A DNA stretch of 64,000 bases from Streptomyces sp. NBC_01210. Its GTDB lineage: Bacteria; Actinomycetota; Actinomycetes; Streptomycetales; Streptomycetaceae. The notes beneath the pieces were generated by a model, which saw only the letters and a list, made by a program, of their open reading frames with translations, was not told the DNA's origin and did no database searches. Below, in pieces: positions 1-8,910 of the stretch. A program made the position numbers and the translations under genes. Location: positions 2,666,001-2,730,000 of the forward strand of contig NZ_CP108549.1 in assembly GCF_036010325.1 (NCBI RefSeq). The letters are read 5' to 3'. Position 1 is the first letter of the stretch, and every line of letters begins with the position of its first letter.

Positions 1-1613
1 CATGTCGCGCTCCGCGACCACACACCGCGCCGGATGGTGGCGGCGGAGTAGAACAGCAGCCACGACAGCAGCACGGACGAGAGGAGGCTCATCAGCGGCC
101 GGTAACGCCATCCGGTCGAGCCGGGGTTGTCGAGCCTGAACGCGAGGCCCCAGAAGGTTCCTTTGACGAGGACCCCTGCCAGGTAGAGCAGGGTGAGCAA
201 GTACGTTCCCTGCAACGGCACCCACACCAGGTGGCGCACCGCCATCACCGGGGCCGCCAGGACCCACAGGGCGTGCAGGTAGTACAGGGCCGCGGGGCCG
301 AGCCCGCGCCGCCAGATGAATGTTCCGGTGAAGAAGAGGTTGCGGACGAAGCTCTTCTTCCACCGGACCTGCTGGCGCATGAAGGGCCGGAACCGGGTCG
401 GCACGTTGGTCCACACCTTGGCCGACTCGACATAGCCGACGCGCCACGGGAGCTCCGGGTAGTCCGCTTCCTGCACGAACGGCGAATCGGCGTACCGGCG
501 CTTCAGCCGCCGTCCCTTCCACTGCTGGCCGAGGACGTATCCGGTGAGCTGGCGGTCGGTGGCGAAGCGGAACTCGCCGCCGAGGAAGCGGTCACCCGCC
601 CAGGCGGGCAGGTAGTTGTAGACGGCGTCTCGGCGGAAGACGGCGAGCGGCCCGGAGACGCAGGTCACGGAGCCGAACGCGGACTCGGCGGCCTTGGACA
701 CCCGGAACTGGCCCTCGTACCAGACGTCCTGGATCCGGGAGAGGAGGCTCTCGTCGGCGTTGAGCGCTCGCGCGTGCCCGCTGACCGCGCCGAGTTCCGG
801 GTGGCGCAGCAGCGCGGTGACGCAGCGGGTGAGCGCGTCCTCGGCCAGCACGCAGTCGGAGTCGGTGAAGGCGATCACATCGCCGTCGGCGAGCTCGGCG
901 GCCCGCACCAGAGCGTGCTTCTTGCCCACGTTCCGTTCCAACGGAAGTACGGTGATGGCGAGTTCGGTAGCGAGGGACGCCAGAATCTCCCGGGTGCCGT
1001 CGCTGGAGCCATCGTCCACCACCACGATCTGCAGATCCGGATAGTCGCTGGCGACCATCGAGCGCACGCACGCCTCGATGCACTCGGCCTCGTCCTTGAC
1101 CGCCAGCAGGAAGCTCACCCGGGGCAGCGTCGGCAGGGGCGTGAACTGGGAGAGGTTGCGGGGCCGCCTGCGCAACTGGCGTACTGCGGGGTCGTCGTAC
1201 TGGGCGTAGGCGACGTAGAAGATGGCGATCGCCCCCAACAGCACCAGGAAGCCATAGCCGAGCAGGAAGGGGGACCGGAGGAGTTCGGGGGCGCTCCGGG
1301 CCAGGAGCAGCAGGAGCGGCAGCAGAAGCAGCAGGGTGATCAACCGCCGTACGGCCTGCCGCAGTACGGGATCGAGCCGGTTCAGGCGTCCGAGGGCCGG
1401 GCGCCGATGCCGCCGCTTCGGCGGGGGCGGCGCGTGGTTCAGGCGTCCGAGGACCGGGCGCCGGGACTGCCCCGGAGGGGACGGCGAGAGCGCTCGGGCC
1501 TGATCCTGCGACCCGGGCGGGGCCGGGGCTTGGGTCTGGGCCTGGGCCGGGGGCTGGGCCTGGGTCTGGGCCGGGGCCTGGGTCGTGCTGTAGCCGGTGG
1601 CTTGGACCGTCAT
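1..1613 (-). CDS. Family 2 processive glycosyltransferase (hyaluronan/chitin synthase-like), 3' end cut off
   Basis: Membrane glycosyltransferase that should polymerise a beta-linked polysaccharide from UDP-sugars at the cytoplasmic face and export it. The N-terminus (residues 1-80) is a Pro/Gln/Ala-rich tail. Two membrane segments follow at about 91-105 and 117-137, then the GT2 core with VVVDDGSSDG near residue 197 and FTDSDC near 245. The processive-synthase signature QQVRW is at 414-418. Further hydrophobic segments run to the window edge, where the frame is still open. The ATG shares one base with the TGA of the upstream dehydrogenase (TGATG), so the two are translationally coupled. Which polymer is made cannot be read from sequence; chitin-, cellulose- and hyaluronan-type synthases share these motifs. 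The family call is firm. Confidence 0.85.
   Translation of the reverse strand, partial: MTVQATGYSTTQAPAQTQAQPPAQAQTQAPAPPGSQDQARALSPSPPGQSRRPVLGRLNHAPPPPKRRHRRPALGRLNRLDPVLRQAVRRLITLLLLLPLLLLLARSAPELLRSPFLLGYGFLVLLGAIAIFYVAYAQYDDPAVRQLRRRPRNLSQFTPLPTLPRVSFLLAVKDEAECIEACVRSMVASDYPDLQIVVVDDGSSDGTREILASLATELAITVLPLERNVGKKHALVRAAELADGDVIAFTDSDCVLAEDALTRCVTALLRHPELGAVSGHARALNADESLLSRIQDVWYEGQFRVSKAAESAFGSVTCVSGPLAVFRRDAVYNYLPAWAGDRFLGGEFRFATDRQLTGYVLGQQWKGRRLKRRYADSPFVQEADYPELPWRVGYVESAKVWTNVPTRFRPFMRQQVRWKKSFVRNLFFTGTFIWRRGLGPAALYYLHALWVLAAPVMAVRHLVWVPLQGTYLLTLLYLAGVLVKGTFWGLAFRLDNPGSTGWRYRPLMSLLSSVLLSWLLFYSAATIRRGVWSRSAT
1379..1463 (-). repeat. 57-bp direct duplication in the glycosyltransferase N-terminus
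   Basis: Near-identical 28-base stretches begin at 1379 and 1436 and differ by one base. They encode RPALGRLN and RPVLGRLN, 19 residues apart, in the disordered N-terminal tail. A Gln/Pro-coding GGGCCTGGGTCTGG microrepeat lies next to it at about 1515-1590, so the tail looks slippage-prone. Confidence 0.75.
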
Positions 1614-2965
1614 CACACCACCGTCCGGCCCTTTACCGCGTCCAGGCGGTAGGTGGCGTCCAGGACGAGTGGCTGCCCCTCGAGCCAGTCCAGATCCTGG
1701 CCCCGATGGACGGTGTGGACCACCACCAGGTCCCAGATCTGGGCCTGCGGCTTCGCCTCGCTCTCCATCCGCTTCCCGGCGACGGCCAGTTCCGTCACCC
1801 TCGGGTCGGTGTACGAGACCACCGCGCCTGCCTGGGTCAACTCGGCGAGGATCTCCAGCGCCGGGGACTCCCGCAGGTCGTCCACATCCGGCTTGTAGCT
1901 GACGCCGAGGACCAGAACACGGGCACGACTGAGCGGCACACCGCGGTCCGCGAGGAGTTCGCGAGCCCGGCGTACGACCGTCCGGGGCCTGGTGGCGATC
2001 GCGGTCATCGCTGTGTCGATGAGCGGCAGGGCGACGCGCTGCCGACGCAGTTGCCAGAGCAGGTAGTGCGGGTCGCAGGGAATGCAGTGGCCACCCACCC
2101 CCGGCCCCGGGCGGAACGGCATGAACCCGTAGGGCTTCGTCGCGGCGGCGTCGATCACCTCCGTGACCTCGAGCCCCAGATGCCCGCAGGCTGTGGCGAA
2201 CTCGTTGGCCAGCGCGATGTTGACGGCACGGAAGGTGTTCTCGAGGAGCTTGCACATCTCGGCGGCTTCCGGGGAGCCCACCTGATGGACCTCCGGCGCG
2301 GAGCCCTTGAGAACGGCGACCGCACGGCGGGTGCACTCCTCGGTCTCGCCGCCCACGACGCGCGGCGTGGCGTTCTGTGGGTGGACCGTGTTGCCCGGGT
2401 CGATCCGCTCCGGGGAGAACGCGACGAACACGTCACGCCCGGCGTGCATGTCCCGGTCAGCCAGCGGCCGCAGGAGCAGGTCGCGGGTGGTGCCGACGTA
2501 GCTGGTCGAGGTCAGCACGATGGTCTGGCCGGGTACCGCGTGTTCCACCACGGTGGCGCAGGCGGCGGAGAGTGCGCTCAGGTCCGGTACGAGATGCTCG
2601 TCCACCGGAGTGGGTACGCAGATCACGACGGTACCCGCGGCCGCGAGCCGCTCCGGATCGGTGGTCAGGGTGCACGTGTCACTCCCTGCGAACCTCCGCA
2701 GCCGCTCGTGGTCGTCGGAAACCAGGTCGACTCGGCTGGCGCGGATGTCGTCGATCCGCTGCTGACTCGCGTCGAGTCCGATGACCTCATTCCCCGAGGC
2801 GAGCAATGCGAGAGCCGTGGGGAGTCCCACGTATCCCATACCTACGATCGCCACCGGTCTCCGGTCGACCGGCTCGGGGGCAGTGGCAGTTCTGTCTTCG
2901 GAGGATGACTGAGGCCAGACCGGCAGCGCACGGCCCCCGGCGATAGGCACAGCGAAAGTTGACAA
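1613..2965 (-). CDS. Nucleotide-sugar 6-dehydrogenase (UDP-glucose/GDP-mannose dehydrogenase family)
   Basis: Oxidises C6 of a UDP-sugar to the uronic acid with two NAD+. An N-terminal Rossmann motif, VAIVGMGYVGLPTA, is followed by the central dimerisation domain. The catalytic cysteine lies in VGGHCIPCDPHY (Cys about 294 from the chosen start), and the C-terminal domain contains VLVLGVSYKPDVDDLRESPA. The GGHCIP context is more like UDP-N-acetyl-hexosamine dehydrogenases (WbpA/WecC type) than classical UDP-glucose dehydrogenases, so the substrate is uncertain. I chose the TTG at 2965 because AGGGGA lies four bases upstream; the frame stays open to a GTG at 3034. Its stop overlaps the next gene's start, suggesting one operon supplying an uronate to the polymerase. 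Confidence 0.85.
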   Translation of the reverse strand: MSTFAVPIAGGRALPVWPQSSSEDRTATAPEPVDRRPVAIVGMGYVGLPTALALLASGNEVIGLDASQQRIDDIRASRVDLVSDDHERLRRFAGSDTCTLTTDPERLAAAGTVVICVPTPVDEHLVPDLSALSAACATVVEHAVPGQTIVLTSTSYVGTTRDLLLRPLADRDMHAGRDVFVAFSPERIDPGNTVHPQNATPRVVGGETEECTRRAVAVLKGSAPEVHQVGSPEAAEMCKLLENTFRAVNIALANEFATACGHLGLEVTEVIDAAATKPYGFMPFRPGPGVGGHCIPCDPHYLLWQLRRQRVALPLIDTAMTAIATRPRTVVRRARELLADRGVPLSRARVLVLGVSYKPDVDDLRESPALEILAELTQAGAVVSYTDPRVTELAVAGKRMESEAKPQAQIWDLVVVHTVHRGQDLDWLEGQPLVLDATYRLDAVKGRTVV

Positions 2966-3364
2966 CGGGTCCCCTGAGACGTGGAAAGGCGCGGCGGTTG
3001 CCGCCGGATTGACAAGACACGTGCCCCAGAACACTCGTAACGGGGCGCAACCACGAGACTACCGAAGCGCGAACGTTTCATTGGTGAATGTCATAGTGTG
3101 TCGATTTTGTGTGTGTCACGTGTTGTACACGGACGCGAGAGCCTCGAGGTCTGTCGTCACACACAGATCAACGAGACCGCCGCCTTATGTACACGCCCAC
3201 TTGGGACTTGATCGTCCGGACAGCGCGGCCCGAAGGCGCGCATCGGCGACAGAGTCCGCACATGCCGCCGTCCCGGGGCCGGGGTTCGGGAGGAGCCCGC
3301 GCTTCGCTTCCCTGTCAGCAGAATCGTTTTCGTCCGGAACGGCCCAGCAGGCAGAGTCTCGGGT
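2966..3364. other. Intergenic region between divergent genes
   Basis: About 400 bases with no convincing gene. The middle part (about 3060-3130) is T-rich with alternating TG runs, unlike the surrounding coding DNA, and presumably holds the promoters for the dehydrogenase (leftward) and the epimerase-like gene (rightward). I could not assign -35/-10 boxes with confidence. Confidence 0.5.
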
Positions 3365-4360
3365 ATGAGACTTCTGATTCTGGGAGGCACGGAGTTCGCG
3401 GGCCGTGCCGTGGTCGAGTCGGCCCTTGCGCGCGGCTGGGAGGTGACGGTCTTCCATCGCGGGCGGCACGAAGCACCGGCCGGTGTCACCTCGCTGCTCG
3501 GCGACCGCACCGCGCCGAACGGGCTTGCGGCGCTCGCGGACGGCGAGTGGGACGTGGTCGTCGACACCTGGTCGGCCACGCCGTCGGTCGTACGGGATGC
3601 GGCCCGGCTGCTGGCGGGTCGCATCGGCCGCTATGTCTATGTATCGAGCTGCTCGGTGTATGCCTGGCCGCCATCGGCCGGCAACGACGAAAACTGCCCG
3701 GTGGTGGAGGCCTCGCCCGACGCGGTCGAAGTCCCTTACGCGGAGGCCAAGCGGGGCGGGGAGCTGGCAGTGCTGGACGCGTTCGGTGAGGAGCGTTCGC
3801 TGCTGGTGCGGGTGGGGCTGATCATCGGTCCGTGGGAGAACATCGGCCGACTGCCGTGGTGGCTGCGGCGGATGGCCCGCGGCGGCCCGGTGCTGGCGCC
3901 GGGTCCGCGGGACACCCCGCTGCAGTACATCGACGTACGCGACCTCGCGGAGTGGATGCTTGATGCGGCGGTACGGGGCCTGAGCGGCCCGTACAACCTG
4001 GTGAGCGAGCAGGGCCACACGACGATCGGCGAACTGCTGGAGGCGTGTGCGCGAGCCACCGGCTCGGACGCGGAACTGCGCTGGACGCCACCGGAGGCGA
4101 TCCTGGCGGCAGGCATCGAGCCCTGGACGGACCTCCCGATCTGGATCCCGCGGGAGCAGCAGCCGGAGCTCCACCGCGCGATCCATGGAGTGAACGTCGC
4201 CAAGGCGCTTGCCGTGGGCCTGAGTTGCCGCCCGGTCGGCGCGACGGTGACGGACACGTGGGCTTGGCTCCAGTCCCTGGGCGGCCCCGCACCCCAACGG
4301 CCGGACCGCGTGCCGGTTGGCCTGGACCCGGCGCTGGAGGCGAAGTTGCTCGGCGTGTGA
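3365..4360 (+). CDS. NAD-dependent epimerase/reductase (extended or atypical SDR)
   Basis: A 331-residue Rossmann protein. The N-terminal LILGGTEFAGRAVV provides the nucleotide-binding glycine motif, and YVYVSSCSVY supplies the strand-4 serines. The catalytic YxxxK pair appears as PYAEAKRGG near residue 124. The family includes sugar epimerases, isoflavone-reductase-like and CSP41-like proteins; the substrate here is unknown. It diverges from the sugar dehydrogenase, so a role in the same sugar pathway is possible but not shown. The ATG has only a weak ribosome binding site; it is the first start compatible with the Rossmann strand. It converges with the MMPL gene across a dispersed repeat. 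Confidence 0.8.
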   Translation: MRLLILGGTEFAGRAVVESALARGWEVTVFHRGRHEAPAGVTSLLGDRTAPNGLAALADGEWDVVVDTWSATPSVVRDAARLLAGRIGRYVYVSSCSVYAWPPSAGNDENCPVVEASPDAVEVPYAEAKRGGELAVLDAFGEERSLLVRVGLIIGPWENIGRLPWWLRRMARGGPVLAPGPRDTPLQYIDVRDLAEWMLDAAVRGLSGPYNLVSEQGHTTIGELLEACARATGSDAELRWTPPEAILAAGIEPWTDLPIWIPREQQPELHRAIHGVNVAKALAVGLSCRPVGATVTDTWAWLQSLGGPAPQRPDRVPVGLDPALEAKLLGV

Positions 4361-4430
4361 ACGGGTCGCCCGAGGCGGGCGTGTTCCCTACCCCCGCTTC
4401 CCGCTGCGCCGATGTGCGTCGGCGCCGCGT

Positions 4431-4515
4431 GGGGGGCTCCGGCCCCGGACCCCGCGCCTCAATCGCCGGCGGGGCTTGATGTGCGGGCGTACCGGGTCCG
4501 GGGCGGAGCCCCGGG
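4431..4515 (-). repeat. Copy A of a dispersed intergenic repeat
   Basis: Read on the minus strand this contains CCCCGCCGGCGATTGAGG, then GCGGGG and a GGGGCCGGAGCCCC palindrome. A second GGGGCGGAGCCCC palindrome lies at 4500-4513. The same elements recur near 8850, 26890-27087 and 39044-39160. The TGA in GATTGA is the stop codon of the MMPL gene. Confidence 0.8.
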
Positions 4516-6705
4516 CCAGGTGCGAGTCCTCCACAGGTCCGCCGGCACCGGGGACGCCTGACGGTCGCCCGGCGGCGTCGGCCGTACGTCCGACTCGCCG
4601 TGCTCCAGGTGCGGCAGCCACCTCAGGCCCCTCGGCGTGCGCCAGTTCCGCTCGCCCAGCAGCGCCATCACCGACGGCAGCAGGACCATCCGTACGATCG
4701 TCGCGTCCAGCAGCACCGCCACCGCGAGGCCCACGCCCATCTGCTGCATGTCCTGCATGGACAGCGTCCCGAAGACCGCGAACACCGCGACCATGATCGC
4801 CGCCGCGCCCGTCACCGCGCCCGCCGTGCGGCGGATGCCCTCGTTGATCGCCGCGCGGGTGTCCCTCCCGCGGTCACGCGCCTCGCGGATCCGCGACACC
4901 ACGAAGACGTGGTAGTCCATCGACAGACCGAACAGCACCACCAGGACGAACAGCGGCAGCCAGCCCTCGATCGCGCCCACCGGCTCCGTACCGAGCGCCG
5001 ACGCCCCCCAGCCGTGCTGGAAGACGGCGACCATGACGCCGTACGCGGCCGCCACCGACAGCAGGTTGAGCAGGATCGACGTCACCGCGATGACATACGA
5101 CCGGAAGCAGAACAGCATCAGCAGGAACGTCACCGCCGTGATGAACACGAAGACCGGCACGATGCCGCGCTTCAGCTGGTCGTTGAAGTCGACGGACCCC
5201 GCAAGTTCACCGCCCACATACACCTGCGCCCCGGTCCCGGCGAACGCCGCCGGCACCCGCTTCTCGCGCAGGTCCGCGAGCGCTTCCCGGGAGCGGGCGT
5301 CGCTGCCGTTGCCGGCCAGCGCCACCTCGATCTCCGCGACGTTCTGCGCCTTGTGCACGGTCACCTTGTCGAACTTCGCGTCGAACTTCGCGAGCGCGCC
5401 CCGCATCCGCTCCGAGTCGATGTCGTCGGCCTTCACGACCACCCGCGCCGGCTCCGGACCGCCCGGGAATGCCTCGGTGATCTTCTTGTACGCGACGGAC
5501 AGCGCGGCGTCGGAGCCGAACTGCTTCTCCATCCCGAGCTGTTCGGTCTTCATGCCCACCGCGGGCGCCGCGAGTACCAACAGCACGGCGACCGCACCGA
5601 ACGCGAACAGCTTCGGCCTGGCGAGTACGGGCCTGAGCACCGCGCCCGCCACCGCGCCGCTCTCGTGCGCGCCCTTCTTGCCACGCCGGTTCAGGAAGGG
5701 AATCCGTCCCGCGTCGATCCGGTCCCCCAGCCCGGCCAGCAGCGCCGGCAGCACCGTCACCGAGCCGAGCATCGCGATGAGGACGACGAGGATCGTGGCC
5801 AGCGCGAAGCCCTTGAAGAGCATCAGCCCGGACAGGAACATCCCGGCCATCGCCAACATCACGGTCACACCGGAGACGAGAACGGCCCGCCCGCTGGTCG
5901 CGGCAGCGATCCGCAGCGCGGTCTCGGCATCGTGCCCGGCGGCCCGCTCGTCACGCTCGCGCCGCAGATAGAACAGGCAGTAGTCGACGCCGACCGCGAG
6001 TCCCATCAGGAACATCACGGAGTATGTGGTCTGGAAGAGGTGCAGCTGATGGCTGGCCAGCGAGAGCAGTCCGAAGGCGGCCATGCACGCCGTCAGCGCG
6101 AGACCGACCGGGAGCAGCGCCGCGACAACGGCCCCGAAGGCGACCAGCAGAATGCCGAGCGCCAGCGGTACGGCGGTGAACTCGGCCTTCTGGAAGTCCT
6201 CGGAGAGCAGGTCGCCGAGCCATTTCTCCGAGCTGGCCTGCCCGAACTGATATATCTCGACGTCCTGTTGGACCTTGCTGGTGTCCCGTACGACGTCGAG
6301 CACGGGCTGCACCCGGTCCGCCGCCGTCTTCGAATCGCCCTTGATCTGGAAGCGGATCAGCGCTTCCCTGCCGTTCTTGGAGGCGAGCGGCGCCTCGACC
6401 TTCTGTGCCTCGCCCGTCTTGTCGATGGCCACGGCCAGCTCGCGCGCCGCGTCCTTCCAGCCGCCGGCCGTCTTGCTGCTGACCAGGACGAGCTCGCCGG
6501 CCGGCTGATCCAGGCCGGCGTCGTCGAGGATCTTCTGGGCCCGCGCGGAGTCGCCCGTACCCTGCTCGGACTCGGACATCTCGACCATTCCCGATGCCCC
6601 GCCGACCACCGTGGCCAGGACGACGAAAAGCAGCCAGCCGATGATCGCCGTTTTGCGGTGGTGTGCGCTCCACACACCGATACGTGCCGCGAGGTTACGC
6701 CGCAT
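4459..6705 (-). CDS. MMPL/RND-family transporter
   Basis: A 748-residue inner-membrane exporter of the MmpL type, expected to move lipids or hydrophobic compounds using the proton gradient. The N-terminus MRRNLAARIGVW leads into a first membrane helix (HRKTAIIGWLLFVVLATVV). A large extracytoplasmic loop and a first five-helix bundle with MGLAVGVDYCLFYLRRERDE follow, then a second loop and second bundle with LFGLSMDYHVFVVSRIREARD, so both halves of the family duplication are present. Start chosen at 6705, with GGGGGCG about nine bases upstream; the frame is open far upstream but that part is not transporter-like. The last ~50 residues after HLEHGE are low-complexity and end SSPAGD inside a dispersed repeat. 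It diverges from the sensor kinase gene. Confidence 0.88.
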   Translation of the reverse strand: MRRNLAARIGVWSAHHRKTAIIGWLLFVVLATVVGGASGMVEMSESEQGTGDSARAQKILDDAGLDQPAGELVLVSSKTAGGWKDAARELAVAIDKTGEAQKVEAPLASKNGREALIRFQIKGDSKTAADRVQPVLDVVRDTSKVQQDVEIYQFGQASSEKWLGDLLSEDFQKAEFTAVPLALGILLVAFGAVVAALLPVGLALTACMAAFGLLSLASHQLHLFQTTYSVMFLMGLAVGVDYCLFYLRRERDERAAGHDAETALRIAAATSGRAVLVSGVTVMLAMAGMFLSGLMLFKGFALATILVVLIAMLGSVTVLPALLAGLGDRIDAGRIPFLNRRGKKGAHESGAVAGAVLRPVLARPKLFAFGAVAVLLVLAAPAVGMKTEQLGMEKQFGSDAALSVAYKKITEAFPGGPEPARVVVKADDIDSERMRGALAKFDAKFDKVTVHKAQNVAEIEVALAGNGSDARSREALADLREKRVPAAFAGTGAQVYVGGELAGSVDFNDQLKRGIVPVFVFITAVTFLLMLFCFRSYVIAVTSILLNLLSVAAAYGVMVAVFQHGWGASALGTEPVGAIEGWLPLFVLVVLFGLSMDYHVFVVSRIREARDRGRDTRAAINEGIRRTAGAVTGAAAIMVAVFAVFGTLSMQDMQQMGVGLAVAVLLDATIVRMVLLPSVMALLGERNWRTPRGLRWLPHLEHGESDVRPTPPGDRQASPVPADLWRTRTWPGAPPRTRYARTSSPAGD

Positions 6706-6922
6706 GGCGTTTCGCCCCCAGAGGTAAGCGCCGAATAAGTCGAGTACGACGCTAGAAATCCGCGGCCTCGCGTCCCAGCCGTCAAGGCCCCCTGCCGCGG
6801 AGACGAAAGGCGAGCTCAGAAGGGTGGTGCCAGGTACACCCCCAGCTGGTGTCCGGGCCCAGTGCCGTGACAGCGGGCACCGGCGACACTGGTGCCCGAG
6901 ACCGAACAACGAGGGGGATCCG

Positions 6923-8191
6923 ATGAACGCGACGAAGGCACGCGACGCGGTGGTGGCCGGCGCACGAGGGCTTGCGCTGGCACTCATGGCGCTGGTGGGC
7001 TCGGTCACAGTCTTCTGCCTGGCGGTGGTCTCCATGGCCCTCATACCGATCGGTGTGGGTGTCTTCACCACACCCGCCCTGCTGCACCTGGTGCGGGCCC
7101 ACGCCAACAGGCGGCGGCTGCTGGCGGCCCAGTGGTCCTCGATACGCATCCCGCTCCCGTACCGCCCCCTCCCCCGCGATATGCGCACCGGCATCACCGG
7201 CCAGGTGGAGCGCTGCACACTGATGTTGAAGGACCCGGCGACCTGGCGCGATATGCAGTGGCTGCTGGTGGACATGACGGCGGGGGCCATCGTCGCGATC
7301 CTCCCGCCGTCGCTGGTGCTGGAAGGCATCTTCGGTCTGCTGCTCCTCGCCGGTCTGTGGCAGCCGATCGTCGAGGCGGACGGCACGTACTGGTATTCCT
7401 TCGTCCCGGTCGACGGATGGGGCACGGCAGGTCTTGCCGCACTGCTCGGACTGGTCTGGCTGACCGTCGCCATGAACGCCAACCAGCTTTTGATCCGCAC
7501 CCACTTCAGGCTCAGCCGCGCGATGCTCGCCCCGAACCACGACCTCGAGCTGGAGCAGCGCATCGACCGGCTCACCGAGACCCGGCACGACGCCCTGGAC
7601 ACCTCGGCAGCCGAACTCCGCCGTATCGAGCGGGATCTGCACGACGGAGCACAGGCCCGGCTGGTCGCCATGGGCATGAACCTGGGCACCATCGAAGCGC
7701 TCATCGAGAAGGACCCGGCGCAGGCCAAGGAGCTCATCTCCAAGGCCCGCGAGTCCTCCGCCGAGGCGCTGACCGAGCTGCGCGACCTGGTCCGCGGCAT
7801 TCACCCGCCGGTGCTGGCGGAGCGCGGCCTCGGCGACGCGGTCAAGGCGCTGGCACTGCGGCTGCCGGTCGGCACCGAGGTGGACGTGGAGCTGTCCGGC
7901 CGCGCGGACGCGCCCGTCGAGTCGGCGGCGTACTTCGCGGTCAGCGAGGTGTTCACCAACGCGGTCAAGCACTCCGGCGCGGACCGGTTCTGGGTCGACG
8001 TCACCCACTCGGGCGGCTTCCTGCGTATCGCGGTCACGGACAACGGCAAGGGCGGCGCGGTGATCGGAACCGGCTCCGGACTGAGCGGTATCGAACGCCG
8101 ACTCGGTACATTCGACGGCGTCCTGGCCGTCAGCAGTCCCGTGGGCGGTCCCACCATGGTCACCATGGAGATCCCTTGCGAGTTGTCCTAG
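6923..8191 (+). CDS. Two-component sensor histidine kinase (NarL/DesK-type HisKA_3)
   Basis: A 422-residue membrane kinase. Hydrophobic segments lie at about 14-50, 115-145 and 165-190, with a sensor region typical of Streptomyces membrane kinases. The dimerisation/phosphoacceptor helix is ELRRIERDLHDGAQARL, with His about residue 240. The HATPase domain follows, with SEVFTNAVKHS as N-box and DNGKGG and GSGLSGIERRL as G-boxes. Start at 6923 follows GAGGGGGATCCG; an open frame extends upstream to 6824 without a better start. The stop lies 16 bases inside the response regulator, so the two are coupled. Position divergent to the MMPL exporter suggests the pair may control it; the signal is unknown. 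Confidence 0.88.
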   Translation: MNATKARDAVVAGARGLALALMALVGSVTVFCLAVVSMALIPIGVGVFTTPALLHLVRAHANRRRLLAAQWSSIRIPLPYRPLPRDMRTGITGQVERCTLMLKDPATWRDMQWLLVDMTAGAIVAILPPSLVLEGIFGLLLLAGLWQPIVEADGTYWYSFVPVDGWGTAGLAALLGLVWLTVAMNANQLLIRTHFRLSRAMLAPNHDLELEQRIDRLTETRHDALDTSAAELRRIERDLHDGAQARLVAMGMNLGTIEALIEKDPAQAKELISKARESSAEALTELRDLVRGIHPPVLAERGLGDAVKALALRLPVGTEVDVELSGRADAPVESAAYFAVSEVFTNAVKHSGADRFWVDVTHSGGFLRIAVTDNGKGGAVIGTGSGLSGIERRLGTFDGVLAVSSPVGGPTMVTMEIPCELS

Positions 8192-8823
8192 CCGAAGATC
8201 TGTTCCTGCTGCGTGACGGCTTGGTCCGCATGCTCGAGGCGTACGACTTCGAGATCCTGGCCGCCGTGGAGAGTGGACCCGAACTCACCAAGGCACTCGC
8301 CGAGTTGGAACCGGACGTCGCCGTCGTCGATGTCCGGCTTCCGCCGTCGCACACGGACGAGGGACTGCAGTGCGCCCTGGCGGCGCGGCAGGCCAGACCC
8401 GGGCTGCCGGTGCTCGTTCTCTCGCAGCATGTGGAGCAGTTGTACGCGCGTGAGCTGCTGGCCGACGGGAACGGCGGGGTCGGCTATCTCCTCAAGGACC
8501 GGGTCTTCGACGCGGAGCAGTTCATCGACGCGGTACGGCGGGTGGCTGCCGGTGGTACGGCGATGGATCCGCAGGTGATCTCGCAGCTGCTGTCGCGGCG
8601 GGCTCAGGACAAGCCGATGGGCGGACTGACCCCGCGCGAGCTGGAGGTCATGGAGCTGATGGCGCAGGGCCGTTCCAATACCGCGATCGCCGGGCAGCTG
8701 GTGGTCACGGAGCGGGCGGTGGCCAAGCACACGTCGAACATCTTCGGGAAGCTGAATCTGCCGGTGTCGGACGACGACAACCGCCGGGTGCTGGCGGTGC
8801 TGGCGTACCTGGACCGCGGCTAG
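8176..8823 (+). CDS. LuxR/NarL-type response regulator
   Basis: A 215-residue DNA-binding regulator. The receiver domain starts RVVLAEDLFLLRDG, with phosphoacceptor Asp near residue 52 in VAVVDVRLPP and the conserved lysine in GYLLKDRV. The C-terminal GerE helix-turn-helix is GLTPRELEVMELMAQGRSN and TERAVAKHTSNIFGKL. The only fitting start is a TTG at 8176 with GGAG five bases upstream, inside the kinase gene and overlapping it by 16 bases, a tight coupling often seen for cognate pairs. It is followed by an inverted-repeat terminator. Confidence 0.88.
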   Translation: MRVVLAEDLFLLRDGLVRMLEAYDFEILAAVESGPELTKALAELEPDVAVVDVRLPPSHTDEGLQCALAARQARPGLPVLVLSQHVEQLYARELLADGNGGVGYLLKDRVFDAEQFIDAVRRVAAGGTAMDPQVISQLLSRRAQDKPMGGLTPRELEVMELMAQGRSNTAIAGQLVVTERAVAKHTSNIFGKLNLPVSDDDNRRVLAVLAYLDRG

Positions 8824-8843
8824 GACTGTCCAGGGCTGTTCTG

Positions 8844-8894
8844 TCCTCGATCGCCGGACGGGCTTGGAAATCAAGCCGGTCCGGCGATCGAGGA
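8844..8894. terminator. Bidirectional terminator/dispersed repeat copy B
   Basis: A 23-base arm starting TCCTCGATCGCCGG pairs with CCGGCGATCGAGGA on the right arm, with one mismatch and a five-base loop. It lies between the convergent regulator and acetyltransferase genes. The arm carries the same CGCCGGACGGGCTTG core as the dispersed repeat family. Confidence 0.75.
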
Positions 8895-8910
8895 CGAGCC
8901 GGCCGACGCG

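Noticed and set aside
231..1652. A 473-codon open frame on the plus strand opposite the glycosyltransferase
   Set aside because: It ends in Gly-Leu-Gly-Arg repeats that are the reverse of the real gene's Gln/Pro tail; the glycosyltransferase has clear catalytic motifs.
6706..7800. N-terminal extension of the MMPL frame
   Set aside because: The open frame reaches 7800 but is Ser/Arg-rich, overlaps the kinase gene on the other strand, and the transporter N-terminus begins at the ATG at 6705 with its own ribosome binding site.
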